Assembly (NCBI GenBank): GCA_023411265.1
Contig: JAEYOX010000040.1
Span: forward strand, 1-6,913
DNA length: 6,913 nucleotides
Direction of reading: 5' to 3'
Source: Bacteroidota bacterium
GTDB lineage: Bacteria > Bacteroidota > Bacteroidia > Flavobacteriales > Weeksellaceae
Positions 1 through 5,923 of the stretch are shown here, in pieces. The notes beneath the pieces were generated by a model, which was not told where the DNA came from, made no database searches, and worked only from the letters and a program-made list of their open reading frames with translations. The stretch's first letter is position 1. Each line of letters starts with the position of its first letter. Both the position numbers and the translations under genes were made by a program.

Positions 1-569
1 ACTCCCGATACAATACTGTCATTCAAAGGTTTTTGATAAAAATTCAAAAAGAAAAATTTGAATTCTTTTTTAAACTGAATTTCGGCCGGAATTAAAATAT
101 ATTGAGCTTCACGATCAAAACTTCCGATGGAGCGTTTATTTTTATCAAAATATTCCACATTAAATCTGGCGAAATTCAATGTATCCTTACGAAAGTAACG
201 TTCTTTTACTTCGAAAGAATTGATACTCAGATTATTTACCTGTAAACTGTCAAGTTCAGTGAGAAGATTTCTAACTGTATTAGAGTCTGGTTTATGAAAA
301 TATCCTAATATTTGTTTGTACAGCGCATCATCAATATCAGTGTCCTTATTTCCGGAATTATATAAAATAGACAGTTCCAGCACTTCCCGTACTTTTTGCT
401 TTGTAATTTTATTGATGGCTTGTGCACTATCCATCTTATTAGTAGGATAACTGGTTTTATTGGTGTTGTATTTCACCTGTTCCAGTGAAAGATCCTGTTC
501 TTCTTTCTTGCAGCCTATAAACATCAGGATAAAGAGAAGTAAAGATAATATTTTAAGGTTGCTCATCAT
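1..569 (-). CDS. Putative lipoprotein, partial (C-terminus beyond left edge)
   Basis: I do not recognise the family. The reading frame is open from an ATG at 569 to the window edge, about 189 codons, with no stop in the window. The N-terminus (MMSNLKILSLLLFILMFIGC) is a clear type II signal peptide: a short polar start, a hydrophobic stretch and a lipobox ending FIGC. The mature protein would therefore be lipidated at Cys20 and exported to the inner or outer membrane. The residues after the cysteine are KKEEQD; acidic residues there resemble Bacteroidota surface-lipoprotein export signals, so a surface location is possible (inference). The rest is soluble and charged, with no motif I can name. 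A second ATG at 566 is equally usable. Its start overlaps the end of the upstream membrane-protein gene by 14-17 bases, which implies co-transcription and probably translational coupling, so the two products may work together at the envelope. Confidence 0.8.
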   Translation of the reverse strand, partial: MMSNLKILSLLLFILMFIGCKKEEQDLSLEQVKYNTNKTSYPTNKMDSAQAINKITKQKVREVLELSILYNSGNKDTDIDDALYKQILGYFHKPDSNTVRNLLTELDSLQVNNLSINSFEVKERYFRKDTLNFARFNVEYFDKNKRSIGSFDREAQYILIPAEIQFKKEFKFFFLNFYQKPLNDSIVSG

Positions 570-1710
570 CTTCTTTAATTTTAAATTTTATGGACACTAT
601 TTTTCCTTTATCGGTCTTCATTTCAATGACAGAAAGGTTTTTTAAAGATGTAGTTGGTGTGGTAACCAACGAAATATATTTTTGTTTGTCTAAAGTTTCA
701 ATTCCATAAATATCGCTGTCAAAAACCTGATAGATCAGTGCCTGATCGCTGATTCTGTTTTCAAGTTCACGACGTTTTTGTTTTATTAACAAAGACGACT
801 CCTCAGGATTTCCCAGAATTGATTTTTTTGAAAAGTAATCGACAGCCATTTTATAATCGTCCGGTTTCAATTCAATATTTTCTTCATGCGGCGCGTTTTT
901 GAGATTCCTGTTTACTTCCATATTTTCATGTAACGGAGATGAGATAAGCATTCGAAGCATTTCGTCTTTTGTTGTGTAATGAAAGCATTCGCCGGGTTTT
1001 ATTCGGAAGAAAAGGGGAGATTCATTCTCTTTGAATACTTTTATTTCCAGCATGTTTTGAATCGGAGCATTTCTGTCTGCATCATAGAAGCAGTAAGAGT
1101 ACGTTGTATCAAATAAATTATTTTGCCAAAGAAAGATCACTGCTATGATGGCTGCAACGCCGGTCGTGATTCCTAATATGAAATTCTTCAACGATTTCTT
1201 CACCGGTTTTTGTTCTGAAGTATCATATGTTTCTAGAGGAATTTTTTTCTCAAAATACTGGTTATCAGATGTGCTTAATTGTATATCTTCGTGTGTCCCT
1301 TCTTTGGAGTTCGTTTTTTCTGCGACTCCGAGTGGTGTTTCAGATGCTTGAATTTCGACGCTACCAGTTGGATCCACAACAGAATCTTCTTCCGACTCCT
1401 TTAAAATTTCGTTGGCAAAAAGGTGGTTTTTCTTGAAATCATACCAGGAAGCATAACCCGCATAAATACTTAGCAAATTAAGCATATCAATTCGCGGAAC
1501 CTTTGTAATCGGTTTGTTTTTAAAATAGGTATAAAAAGACTTTTCGCTGATATTTCCTTTTGCGAACTTCCTCAGATCTTCCTGAAAATAAATAATATCA
1601 ATCCCCTTCCACTTTGAAATATCATCGTGTGAAGGAGTGTGATTTTTCAGGTATTGAGCCTGAACCTCAGTTTTCAGTTGCTCAAAATGTAAAATCTCCA
1701 GATCAGCCAA
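553..1710 (-). CDS. Single-pass membrane protein with cytoplasmic N-terminal HTH-like domain
   Basis: A 385-residue protein of unassigned function. Residues 1-97 are soluble and contain an 'FQEDL..F..G.IS...FYTYFK' and 'PRIDMLNLLSIYAGY..W.DFK' pattern, which I associate with an uncharacterised helical, possibly DNA-binding-like domain recurrent in Flavobacteriia (recollection, not verified). Residues 98-173 are an acidic, low-complexity linker. Residues about 175-195 (ILGITTGVAAIIAVIFLW) form one transmembrane helix preceded by lysines, giving an N-in/C-out topology. Residues 200-385 form a periplasmic domain. The start codon is TTG at 1710: the in-frame sequence upstream runs to a stop without ATG or GTG, and the first internal methionine is at residue 76, which would delete most of the N-terminal domain. 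It is the first gene of an operon with the overlapping downstream lipoprotein. A role in signalling across the membrane is plausible but unproven. Confidence 0.85.
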   Translation of the reverse strand: MADLEILHFEQLKTEVQAQYLKNHTPSHDDISKWKGIDIIYFQEDLRKFAKGNISEKSFYTYFKNKPITKVPRIDMLNLLSIYAGYASWYDFKKNHLFANEILKESEEDSVVDPTGSVEIQASETPLGVAEKTNSKEGTHEDIQLSTSDNQYFEKKIPLETYDTSEQKPVKKSLKNFILGITTGVAAIIAVIFLWQNNLFDTTYSYCFYDADRNAPIQNMLEIKVFKENESPLFFRIKPGECFHYTTKDEMLRMLISSPLHENMEVNRNLKNAPHEENIELKPDDYKMAVDYFSKKSILGNPEESSLLIKQKRRELENRISDQALIYQVFDSDIYGIETLDKQKYISLVTTPTTSLKNLSVIEMKTDKGKIVSIKFKIKEDDEQP

Positions 1711-1749
1711 TTGTAATATATATGTATATTTGTTTGATTATCAGTTATG

Positions 1750-1775
1750 CTGATTTGTAAATCAGTTTTACAAAT
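1750..1775. promoter_or_regulatory. Two overlapping inverted repeats, candidate operator
   Basis: CTGATTT-gt-AAATCAG (1750-1765) is a perfect palindrome with 7-base arms. Overlapping it, ATTTGTAAA (1753-1761) and TTTACAAAT (1767-1775) form a second perfect inverted repeat with 9-base arms and a 5-base spacer. Together they cover the -7 box and predicted start of the minus-strand promoter. Either a regulator binding site or alternative hairpins in the leader would explain them. No regulator gene is visible next door, apart from the possible DNA-binding-like domain of the protein this promoter drives. Confidence 0.45.
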
Positions 1776-1802
1776 GTATTACAATTAATTTTCTAAAACA
1801 AA
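1771..1802 (-). promoter_or_regulatory. Promoter for the membrane protein/lipoprotein operon
   Basis: Read on the minus strand, TTTG (1802-1799) is followed after 20 bases by TACATTTG (1778-1771), an exact match to the Bacteroidota TAnnTTTG -7 box with an allowed spacing. The transcript would start near 1764, giving a leader of about 54 bases before the TTG start codon. Confidence 0.7.
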
Positions 1803-1816
1803 TTTCATTGTGAGTG

Positions 1817-1824
1817 TATCTTTG
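1817..1824 (+). promoter_or_regulatory. -7 box of the alanine-rich lipoprotein promoter
   Basis: TATCTTTG matches TAnnTTTG and lies 34 bases before the ATG at 1859, predicting a start near 1831. No clear TTG -33 box sits 17-23 bases upstream; that position is AT-rich and overlaps the -33 region of the divergent promoter. Confidence 0.55.
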
Positions 1825-1858
1825 TACTGTTAAAAAAGACGAACAACGCCAAATAGTA

Positions 1859-2191
1859 ATGAAAATGAAAAAATTAATATTAATAGCCAGCGCTTTTATT
1901 TTATCCATAGTTTCCTGTAAAAAATCTGAAACTGTGGCTACCTCTTTTGAAGATTCTTCTACTATTTCAATGATAGATTCGGCTGTTATTGTTGCAGACT
2001 CTGCTGCGTCCGTTGTTGACTCTGCTGCCACTGCTTCGGTAGATGCAGCCGCAGATGCTGCTGCTGCCACTTCTGTTGCCGCAGCCAATGCTGCGAAGGA
2101 AGCTTCAGAAAATGCTGCTGACGCTGCAAAGGGAGCTGCTGATGCTGCAGCTGACGCAACGAAAGCTGCTGCAAAAGAAGCAAAAAAATAA
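1859..2191 (+). CDS. Alanine-rich small lipoprotein
   Basis: A 110-residue predicted lipoprotein. The signal peptide (MKMKKLILIASAFILSIVSC) has two or three lysines, a hydrophobic core and a lipobox ending IVSC, so the mature chain begins CKKSETV. After a short Ser/Thr/Asp stretch come three seven-residue repeats (DSAVIVA, DSAASVV, DSAATAS). The last 50 or so residues are nearly all Ala, Asp, Lys and Glu, as expected for one long helix, perhaps a coiled coil. I chose the ATG at 1859 (1865 is also possible) because it places the signal peptide at the N-terminus and sits 34 bases after a -7 box; a longer frame from GTG at 1814 would put 15 polar residues in front. It is a paralogue of the next gene, sharing the CKK(S/T)ETV start and the repeat. 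Function unknown; a structural or envelope stress role is conceivable. Confidence 0.85.
   Translation: MKMKKLILIASAFILSIVSCKKSETVATSFEDSSTISMIDSAVIVADSAASVVDSAATASVDAAADAAAATSVAAANAAKEASENAADAAKGAADAAADATKAAAKEAKK
1976..2038 (+). repeat. Three 21-base coding repeats (DSA heptads)
   Basis: Units at 1976-1996, 1997-2017 and 2018-2038 each begin GA(T/C)TC(G/T)GCTG and encode D-S-A-x-x-x-x. The same repeat occurs in the downstream paralogue. Confidence 0.75.
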
Positions 2192-2242
2192 AGATTTATT
2201 AAAATCTTAAAAATTTAAAGTGAACAAAAAATAAATATTAAC

Positions 2243-2250
2243 TACTTTTG
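2243..2250 (+). promoter_or_regulatory. -7 box of the second small lipoprotein promoter
   Basis: TACTTTTG matches TAnnTTTG and is followed by CAC, as in the rpsL promoter later in this window (TACTTTTGCAC in both). It lies 36 bases before the ATG at 2287, so the second lipoprotein probably has its own, possibly strong, promoter. The -33 region is unclear. Confidence 0.6.
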
Positions 2251-2286
2251 CACTCGCAAAAAAACATTTAAAACAAATTGAATATT

Positions 2287-2490
2287 ATGAAAAAGTCATT
2301 ATTTGTAGCAGGTATCGCTGCTTTGGCTCTTGTAGCTTGTAAAAAAACTGAAACTGTAGACACTACTGCTGCTGACTCTATGGAAGTAGAAGTTATGGAT
2401 TCTTCTGCAATTATCGTTGATGATTCTGCTGCTATCGTTACTGATTCTGCTACTATCGTTGCTGATTCTGCTACTGTAGAAGTAAACTAA
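2287..2490 (+). CDS. Small DSA-repeat lipoprotein
   Basis: A 67-residue predicted lipoprotein. The signal peptide (MKKSLFVAGIAALALVAC) is textbook, with lipobox LVAC, so the mature protein is only about 50 residues and starts CKKTETV. The remainder is acidic and repetitive: DSSAIIVD, DSAAIVT, DSATIVA, DSATVEV. There is no catalytic-looking residue pattern, no second cysteine and no aromatic residue in the mature part. I start it at ATG 2287; a TTG at 2278 would add only three residues before the signal peptide. It follows its longer paralogue by 95 bases, has its own promoter-like box, and ends just before an intrinsic terminator. Codon choice in the repeats is very uniform (GAT TCT GCT), consistent with recent repeat expansion or high expression. 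Function unknown. Confidence 0.85.
   Translation: MKKSLFVAGIAALALVACKKTETVDTTAADSMEVEVMDSSAIIVDDSAAIVTDSATIVADSATVEVN
2398..2484 (+). repeat. 21-base coding repeats (DSA heptads)
   Basis: Three 21-base units at 2422-2442, 2443-2463 and 2464-2484 all start GATTCTGCT. The first two differ at only a few positions and the third diverges after its first half. A related 24-base unit with one extra codon precedes them at 2398-2421. Confidence 0.8.
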
Positions 2491-2508
2491 TTTTTTACGA
2501 AAAAAGAC

Positions 2509-2543
2509 AAGAGGTTGGTTTCTTAGAAATCAACCTTTTTTTT
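2509..2543 (+). terminator. Intrinsic terminator of the lipoprotein genes
   Basis: AGGTTGGTTTC (2512-2522) pairs with GAAATCAACCT (2526-2536) through 11 base pairs including one G-U, with a TTA loop, followed by eight Ts (2536-2543). The right arm lies inside the last codons of the convergent methyltransferase gene. On the other strand the same hairpin follows that gene's stop but has a poorer T-run, so it may serve both directions. Confidence 0.85.
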
Positions 2544-3294
2544 GTTTCATTATTTCGTAGCAGGCGATCGCGACAGCATTGCTGAGGTTCAAAGAATCTA
2601 TAGTGCCGGATGTCGGAATTAAGGTATTTTCGCCTTTCCCCGTCCAGAATTCTGTGAGACCGGAATGCTCCGTTCCGAAAACAATGGCAGATTTTGAACC
2701 AAAATTTCGGTTATATAATGGTTCAGAATTATCATCCATAATAGTTGTAAAGATCTGATATTGGTTATTCTTCAGAAATTCATACAACTCCTCATTGCTG
2801 GTTTGGAAAAAATTCAAACCGAAAATGCAGCCCACACTGGATCTAATTACATTTGGATTATAAAAATCTGCTTTTACATCGGTTACAACTAAAGCATCTA
2901 TTCCAAAGGCTTCACAACTCCGCATGATGGCTCCTAAATTTCCCGGTTTTTCCACACCTTCCACTACAATGAGAGATGAATGCTCGCTTGAATGGAAGTT
3001 TTTTAAAGCCGTAGGTTTTACTTTGTATATCCCAATAATTCCTTCGGAAGTTCCGCGATAAGCGATTTTGTCGTAAACTTTTTCCGATACGAAATAGCTT
3101 TTTCCGGCAATTTCTTTTCCCTTAAAAATGTTTTCGGCGATAAAAAATTCCACGGGCTCAAAACCAAATTGTAAAGCTCTTTGGTTTTCCTGGTTTCCTT
3201 CAACCACAAAAACATGATTTTTTTTCCTGAATCGGTTGTCGGTAATAAGGCGGCTCAGGTATTTTATTTTTTCATTTTGAATACTTTCAATCAT
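2530..3294 (-). CDS. SpoU/TrmH-family RNA 2'-O-methyltransferase
   Basis: A 254-residue member of the SPOUT superfamily, which transfers a methyl group from S-adenosylmethionine to a ribose 2'-OH in rRNA or tRNA. Residues 1-95 match the small substrate-binding domain found at the N-terminus of rRNA-type members ('FVVEG...A' near 28-40). The catalytic knot follows with its three motifs: motif 1 at 110-131 (VEGVEKPGNLGAIMRSCEAFG, with E112, N119, G121, R125), motif 2 at 204-213 (IVFGTEHSGL, with E209) and motif 3 at 226-246 (IPTSGTIDSLNLSNAVAIA, with S234, N236, S238). An RSSVG at 151-155 is also typical. Length is normal for the group. The exact target nucleotide cannot be read from sequence, so no gene symbol is given. 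Its ATG overlaps the TGA of rmuC in ATGA (3291-3294), so it is the second gene of that operon. Confidence 0.93.
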   Translation of the reverse strand: MIESIQNEKIKYLSRLITDNRFRKKNHVFVVEGNQENQRALQFGFEPVEFFIAENIFKGKEIAGKSYFVSEKVYDKIAYRGTSEGIIGIYKVKPTALKNFHSSEHSSLIVVEGVEKPGNLGAIMRSCEAFGIDALVVTDVKADFYNPNVIRSSVGCIFGLNFFQTSNEELYEFLKNNQYQIFTTIMDDNSEPLYNRNFGSKSAIVFGTEHSGLTEFWTGKGENTLIPTSGTIDSLNLSNAVAIACYEIMKQKKG

Positions 3295-4799
3295 TGTTTG
3301 TTCTTATTTTCATCCTGAGTCGGAAGTTCAGTTGGGAATTCTTCGTCAGCGCGTTCCAAAAGCATTTCCGGTAGATGCTTTTTAGTTGAAGCACCCAGTT
3401 GTTTTAGTTTCTGAACACTCCCTACCAGGTTTCCGCGGCCTGACGACAGTTTTCTCATCGCATTTTCATAATCGCTTTTTGCATCGTCCATTTTCTTCCC
3501 TATTTTCAGTAGATCCGAAACAAATCCTTCAAACTTATCGTACAAAGCTCCCGCCTGACGCGCAATTTCTTCTGCATTTTTATTCTGATCAGCTCTTTTC
3601 CAAACATCGGAAATCAGTTTCAGATAAGCGATAAGATTGGTTGGGCTCAACATGATAATATGCTTTTGATAGGCATAATTCCAGAGTTGCGGATCACTTT
3701 GAACGGCGGTAAGAAAAGCAGGTTCGATTGGGATAAACATTATCGTGAAATCGAGAGATTCCTTCAGATTATCGTATCGCTTTTGAGCGAGGACATCAAT
3801 ATGTTTTTTTACTGCGGCGATATGTAACCCGAGATTTTGCTTTCGAATATCCTCATTTTCAGCACTGATCATTCGTTCATAAGCATTCAGTGAAACTTTA
3901 GAATCTATAACCACCATTTGATTTCCGGGAAGTTTAAGAACAAAATCAGGTCTTTGGCTTTCGCCATCTTCACTTCTAATGGTCATCTGGGCAAAATATT
4001 CGCGGTTTTTTGAGAGCCCGGAATCTTCCAGAATTCTTTCCAGAATCATCTCACCCCAGTCCCCCTGAGTTTTCGTCTGGCCTTTCAAGGCGGTGGCTAG
4101 ATTGTTGGCTTCCTGGCTTATTTTATTGGTTTGTTCCATCATCAACTTGATGGTGGCATTGAGGGAATATCTTTCGCGCGTTTCATTTTCATACACTTCA
4201 TTGACGCGTTTTTTGAAATTTTCGAGGTTTTCCCCAAGTGGTCTCAGAAGGATATCCAGATTTTCTTTATTAGCATCGGTAAATTTCTTGGATTTTTCTT
4301 CGAAGAGTTCGTTCGCAATATTTTTAAATTCATTTTTTGCAGCTTCCTGAAGTTTTACGATTTCCTCTTTTTGATTGTCAAGCAGTTTTTTCAGGTTTTC
4401 ATTTTGAGCGGAAAGTTCAGATTTCAATTCGCTGAGCCGCAGTTTTTCTGTCTGCAACATTTCGATTTCCCCTGCCTGTTTTGCATTTATTTCAGACTGC
4501 CGGATAATTTGTTCATTCTGATTTTCATTTACGGCATTGATTCGGGCAAGATTCTGCTGCACTTCTTTCAGGATTTCTGCTTGCTGGTTGCTGCGCTCCT
4601 TTTCTTGAAGAATCATTTTTTCCAGTTCGTCTTTTTTAAGTTGAAAATTTTGCAGATCCGCTTCTTTGCGGATAAAATTCTGATGTACCTCGTCATATTT
4701 TTTCCGCGGAACATTTCCTGATTTTAAAGCGAAATATACGATTGCGGCTCCAGAAATAATACCAAAAAATAGGCCGAGGAGTAATGAAGTGATTTCCAT
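3291..4799 (-). CDS. rmuC: DNA recombination protein RmuC
   Basis: A 502-residue protein, slightly longer than the E. coli homologue. Residues 4-25 are a transmembrane anchor (LLLGLFFGIISGAAIVYFAL) with the rest cytoplasmic. Residues about 35-235 are a long Lys/Glu/Gln-rich coiled coil. The conserved RmuC domain follows: 'GDWGE' at 246-250, 'RPDF' at 283-286, 'VVIDSKVSLNAY' at 296-307, 'FIPIEPAF' at 355-362, 'SPTNLIAYLK' at 385-394, and 'SGRGNLVGSVQKLKQLGA' at 453-470. The D285 and D299-x-K301 arrangement fits the PD-(D/E)xK-nuclease-like fold proposed for the family. In E. coli RmuC limits recombination between inverted repeats; the biochemical activity is not settled. It heads an operon with the methyltransferase through an ATGA overlap. 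The start at 4799 is preferred because the membrane anchor begins at once and no earlier ATG is plausible. Confidence 0.96.
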   Translation of the reverse strand: MEITSLLLGLFFGIISGAAIVYFALKSGNVPRKKYDEVHQNFIRKEADLQNFQLKKDELEKMILQEKERSNQQAEILKEVQQNLARINAVNENQNEQIIRQSEINAKQAGEIEMLQTEKLRLSELKSELSAQNENLKKLLDNQKEEIVKLQEAAKNEFKNIANELFEEKSKKFTDANKENLDILLRPLGENLENFKKRVNEVYENETRERYSLNATIKLMMEQTNKISQEANNLATALKGQTKTQGDWGEMILERILEDSGLSKNREYFAQMTIRSEDGESQRPDFVLKLPGNQMVVIDSKVSLNAYERMISAENEDIRKQNLGLHIAAVKKHIDVLAQKRYDNLKESLDFTIMFIPIEPAFLTAVQSDPQLWNYAYQKHIIMLSPTNLIAYLKLISDVWKRADQNKNAEEIARQAGALYDKFEGFVSDLLKIGKKMDDAKSDYENAMRKLSSGRGNLVGSVQKLKQLGASTKKHLPEMLLERADEEFPTELPTQDENKNKQ

Positions 4800-4803
4800 G
4801 TTT

Positions 4804-4811
4804 CAAAAATA
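4804..4811 (-). promoter_or_regulatory. Possible rmuC -7 box next to the start codon
   Basis: TATTTTTG on the minus strand matches TAnnTTTG and ends only four bases before the rmuC ATG. There is no TTG 17-23 bases upstream. If it is real, the transcript would be leaderless or nearly so; it may be a chance match in AT-rich sequence. Confidence 0.3.
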
Positions 4812-4881
4812 CAAAGAAGATTCTATATTTTGAGTGATGAATATCGGAACTTCGATCTGCGGTAATGTTTCATTTAATTAT

Positions 4882-4914
4882 AAAAAAAAATCGCCCTGCA
4901 TGGTAAGGGCGATT
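4882..4914 (-). terminator. Intrinsic terminator of the dps gene
   Basis: Read on the minus strand, AATCGCCCT (4914-4906) pairs perfectly with AGGGCGATT (4897-4889) around an 8-base loop, followed by nine Ts (4890-4882). It begins 13 bases after the dps stop codon, a classic rho-independent terminator that also isolates rmuC from dps transcription. Confidence 0.93.
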
Positions 4915-4927
4915 GTGAAGTAATGAG

Positions 4928-5404
4928 TTATTTTCCGAGGAAGGAATTGTACATCCAAACTTCTTTTTCCTGCTCGGTGATGTAGTCGCTCATTTGGGAA
5001 TTGGTTCCTTCGTCACCTATTTCATCTGACAGTTCCAACAATTCTCTTTGCAGATCGATCACGATTTTAAAAGAAGCCAAAATATTTTCTACAGCTTTTG
5101 TGGCATCGCTTACTTCTTTGCTTTCCGGGATAGAGGAAACCGTGAGATAATCGGAATAATTATGATTTGGAGTAGCGCCCAGTGTCAAAATTCTTTCCGC
5201 AATTTCATCAATTTTAAGAACCAAATTGTCGTATAATTCTTCAAATTTCGGATGAAGGATAAAGAATTGATCACCTTTAATATTCCAGTGCGCCCCCCGG
5301 GTATTCTGATAGAATACCGAGTAATTGGCTAAAAGTACGTTAAGTTTTTCAGTAATTTCTTTTGTTTTGGACTCTTTAAGCCCAATGATAGCGGTGTTTT
5401 TCAT
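4928..5404 (-). CDS. dps: Dps-family ferritin-like DNA-protection/iron-storage protein
   Basis: A 158-residue protein of normal Dps length. Dps proteins form hollow 12-subunit shells that oxidise Fe(II), usually with hydrogen peroxide, and store it, protecting DNA in the cytoplasm. The signature 'NTRGAHWNIKGDQFFILHPKFEELYDN' spans residues 34-60. The ferroxidase ligands fall at the expected spacing: H39, H51, D66 and E70 ('KIDEIAERI'). The position usually written as Asp four residues after the second His is Glu55 here, a conservative variant that I believe is common in MrgA-like members. The N-terminus is short, without the lysine-rich DNA-binding tail of E. coli Dps, so DNA binding is uncertain. 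The ATG at 5404 is the only sensible start. The gene is monocistronic: a terminator follows it and a gene-poor region precedes it. Expression under oxidative stress or starvation is expected for the family, but I see no recognisable OxyR or PerR site. Confidence 0.95.
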   Translation of the reverse strand: MKNTAIIGLKESKTKEITEKLNVLLANYSVFYQNTRGAHWNIKGDQFFILHPKFEELYDNLVLKIDEIAERILTLGATPNHNYSDYLTVSSIPESKEVSDATKAVENILASFKIVIDLQRELLELSDEIGDEGTNSQMSDYITEQEKEVWMYNSFLGK

Positions 5405-5429
5405 AAGAATGATTTTGAACTTTTAAATG

Positions 5430-5464
5430 CAAAATCTGTTCCTCTTGACAGACTGGCAGACAAA
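5430..5464 (-). promoter_or_regulatory. Weak candidate promoter for dps
   Basis: On the minus strand TTTG (5464-5461) precedes AGATTTTG (5437-5430) by 23 bases. The second box differs from TAnnTTTG in its first two bases but is followed by CA as in stronger promoters here. Between them, CAGAC-tgg-CAGAC on the plus strand is a short direct repeat. No better match was found upstream of dps. Confidence 0.3.
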
Positions 5465-5505
5465 CGGATGAATGGAACAGTGATCTTTAATATTACAAAA
5501 GCAAT

Positions 5506-5561
5506 TATATTTGTGAGCTTTAATGAAGAAATATTTATTATCCGTTGTGCATTTAGCATAA
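5506..5561 (+). other. Promoter-like box followed by a 12-codon open frame
   Basis: TATATTTG (5506-5513) matches the -7 consensus, and ten bases later ATG at 5523 opens MKKYLLSVVHLA before TAA at 5559-5561. The peptide resembles the beginning of a signal sequence. The stop lies in the first copy of the long direct repeat. It may be the stump of an exported-protein gene interrupted by rearrangement, or chance. No -33 box is clear. Confidence 0.25.
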
Positions 5562-5614
5562 ATTTATTTTTAGTTTGTTTAAATCTCTTTCAAAACCGAT
5601 AGTTGGATGTTGGA
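5555..5614 (+). repeat. Long direct repeat, copy 1
   Basis: Bases 5555-5590 match 6098-6133 at 34 of 36 positions (AGCATAA.TTTATTTTTAG, then TTTGTTTAAAT.TCTTT). Weaker similarity continues to about 5614 (TTGGATGTTGGA against TTGAGATATTGGA), allowing a 2-3 base length difference. The two copies are 543 bases apart. Confidence 0.75.
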
Positions 5615-5826
5615 ATAATTACACAAATCAAATAGTTCACATCATGAACATTTGCAAAAACTCAAGCAATGAAATTTCAACAGGCTCATAAAAATCATGC
5701 TTTTTTTTCTGCATTTTATGTTTTTTTAGTACCTTTCATCTCTTATTCTGATCTCATGCAGGACTCGTGTGGTATGCATATTCGGCTGTTTAGTTTTCCC
5801 AATTATCTATTTTTACCTCTGATTTG

Positions 5827-5915
5827 TTGGACTTGTATTGGACTTGTAATGGAGTTGTATTGCACTTACCTGCGGTGTACCCTGCATATTCCCATAGGTA
5901 TACCCATAGGATTGG
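5827..5915 (+). repeat. Degenerate 11-12 base periodic array
   Basis: Units of 11 bases run head to tail: TTGGACTTGTA (5827), an identical copy (5838), ATGGAGTTGTA (5849), TTGCACTTACC (5860), TGCGGTGTACC (5871), CTGCATATTCC (5882), then CATAGGTATACC (5893, 12 bases) and CATAGGATTGG (5905). The first three are clearly repeats; the later ones keep the phase and a shared CC end but drift in sequence. The period is close to one DNA helical turn and is not a multiple of three, so a binding array fits better than a protein repeat. Confidence 0.55.
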
Positions 5916-5923
5916 TATGGGTA
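5901..5923 (+). repeat. Perfect inverted repeat (8-base arms)
   Basis: TACCCATA (5901-5908) and TATGGGTA (5916-5923) are exact reverse complements around GGATTGG. The left arm also belongs to a direct pair of CCCATAGG (5891-5898 and 5903-5910), so alternative pairings are possible. There is no T-run after it, so it is not an intrinsic terminator. Confidence 0.6.

Noticed and set aside
1814..1858. Longer N-terminus from GTG at 1814 for the alanine-rich lipoprotein
   Set aside because: It would put polar residues before the signal peptide and begin inside the -7 promoter box.
1768..2183. Alanine-rich and Leu/Gln-rich open frames on minus
   Set aside because: They mirror the GCT/GCA-rich repeats of the plus-strand lipoprotein, which has a signal peptide, promoter and sensible end.
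2191..2208. Hairpin AAGATTT/AAATCTT after the first small lipoprotein as a terminator
   Set aside because: Only weak A-T-rich pairing and no T-run follows; read-through into the second lipoprotein remains likely.
4131..4721. 196-codon open frame on plus
   Set aside because: Antisense shadow of the rmuC coiled coil; Phe/Ile-rich with no family resemblance, while the minus frame is clearly RmuC.
5827..5870. CRISPR-like array
   Set aside because: Units are 11 bases, directly abutting, with no spacers and no cas genes.
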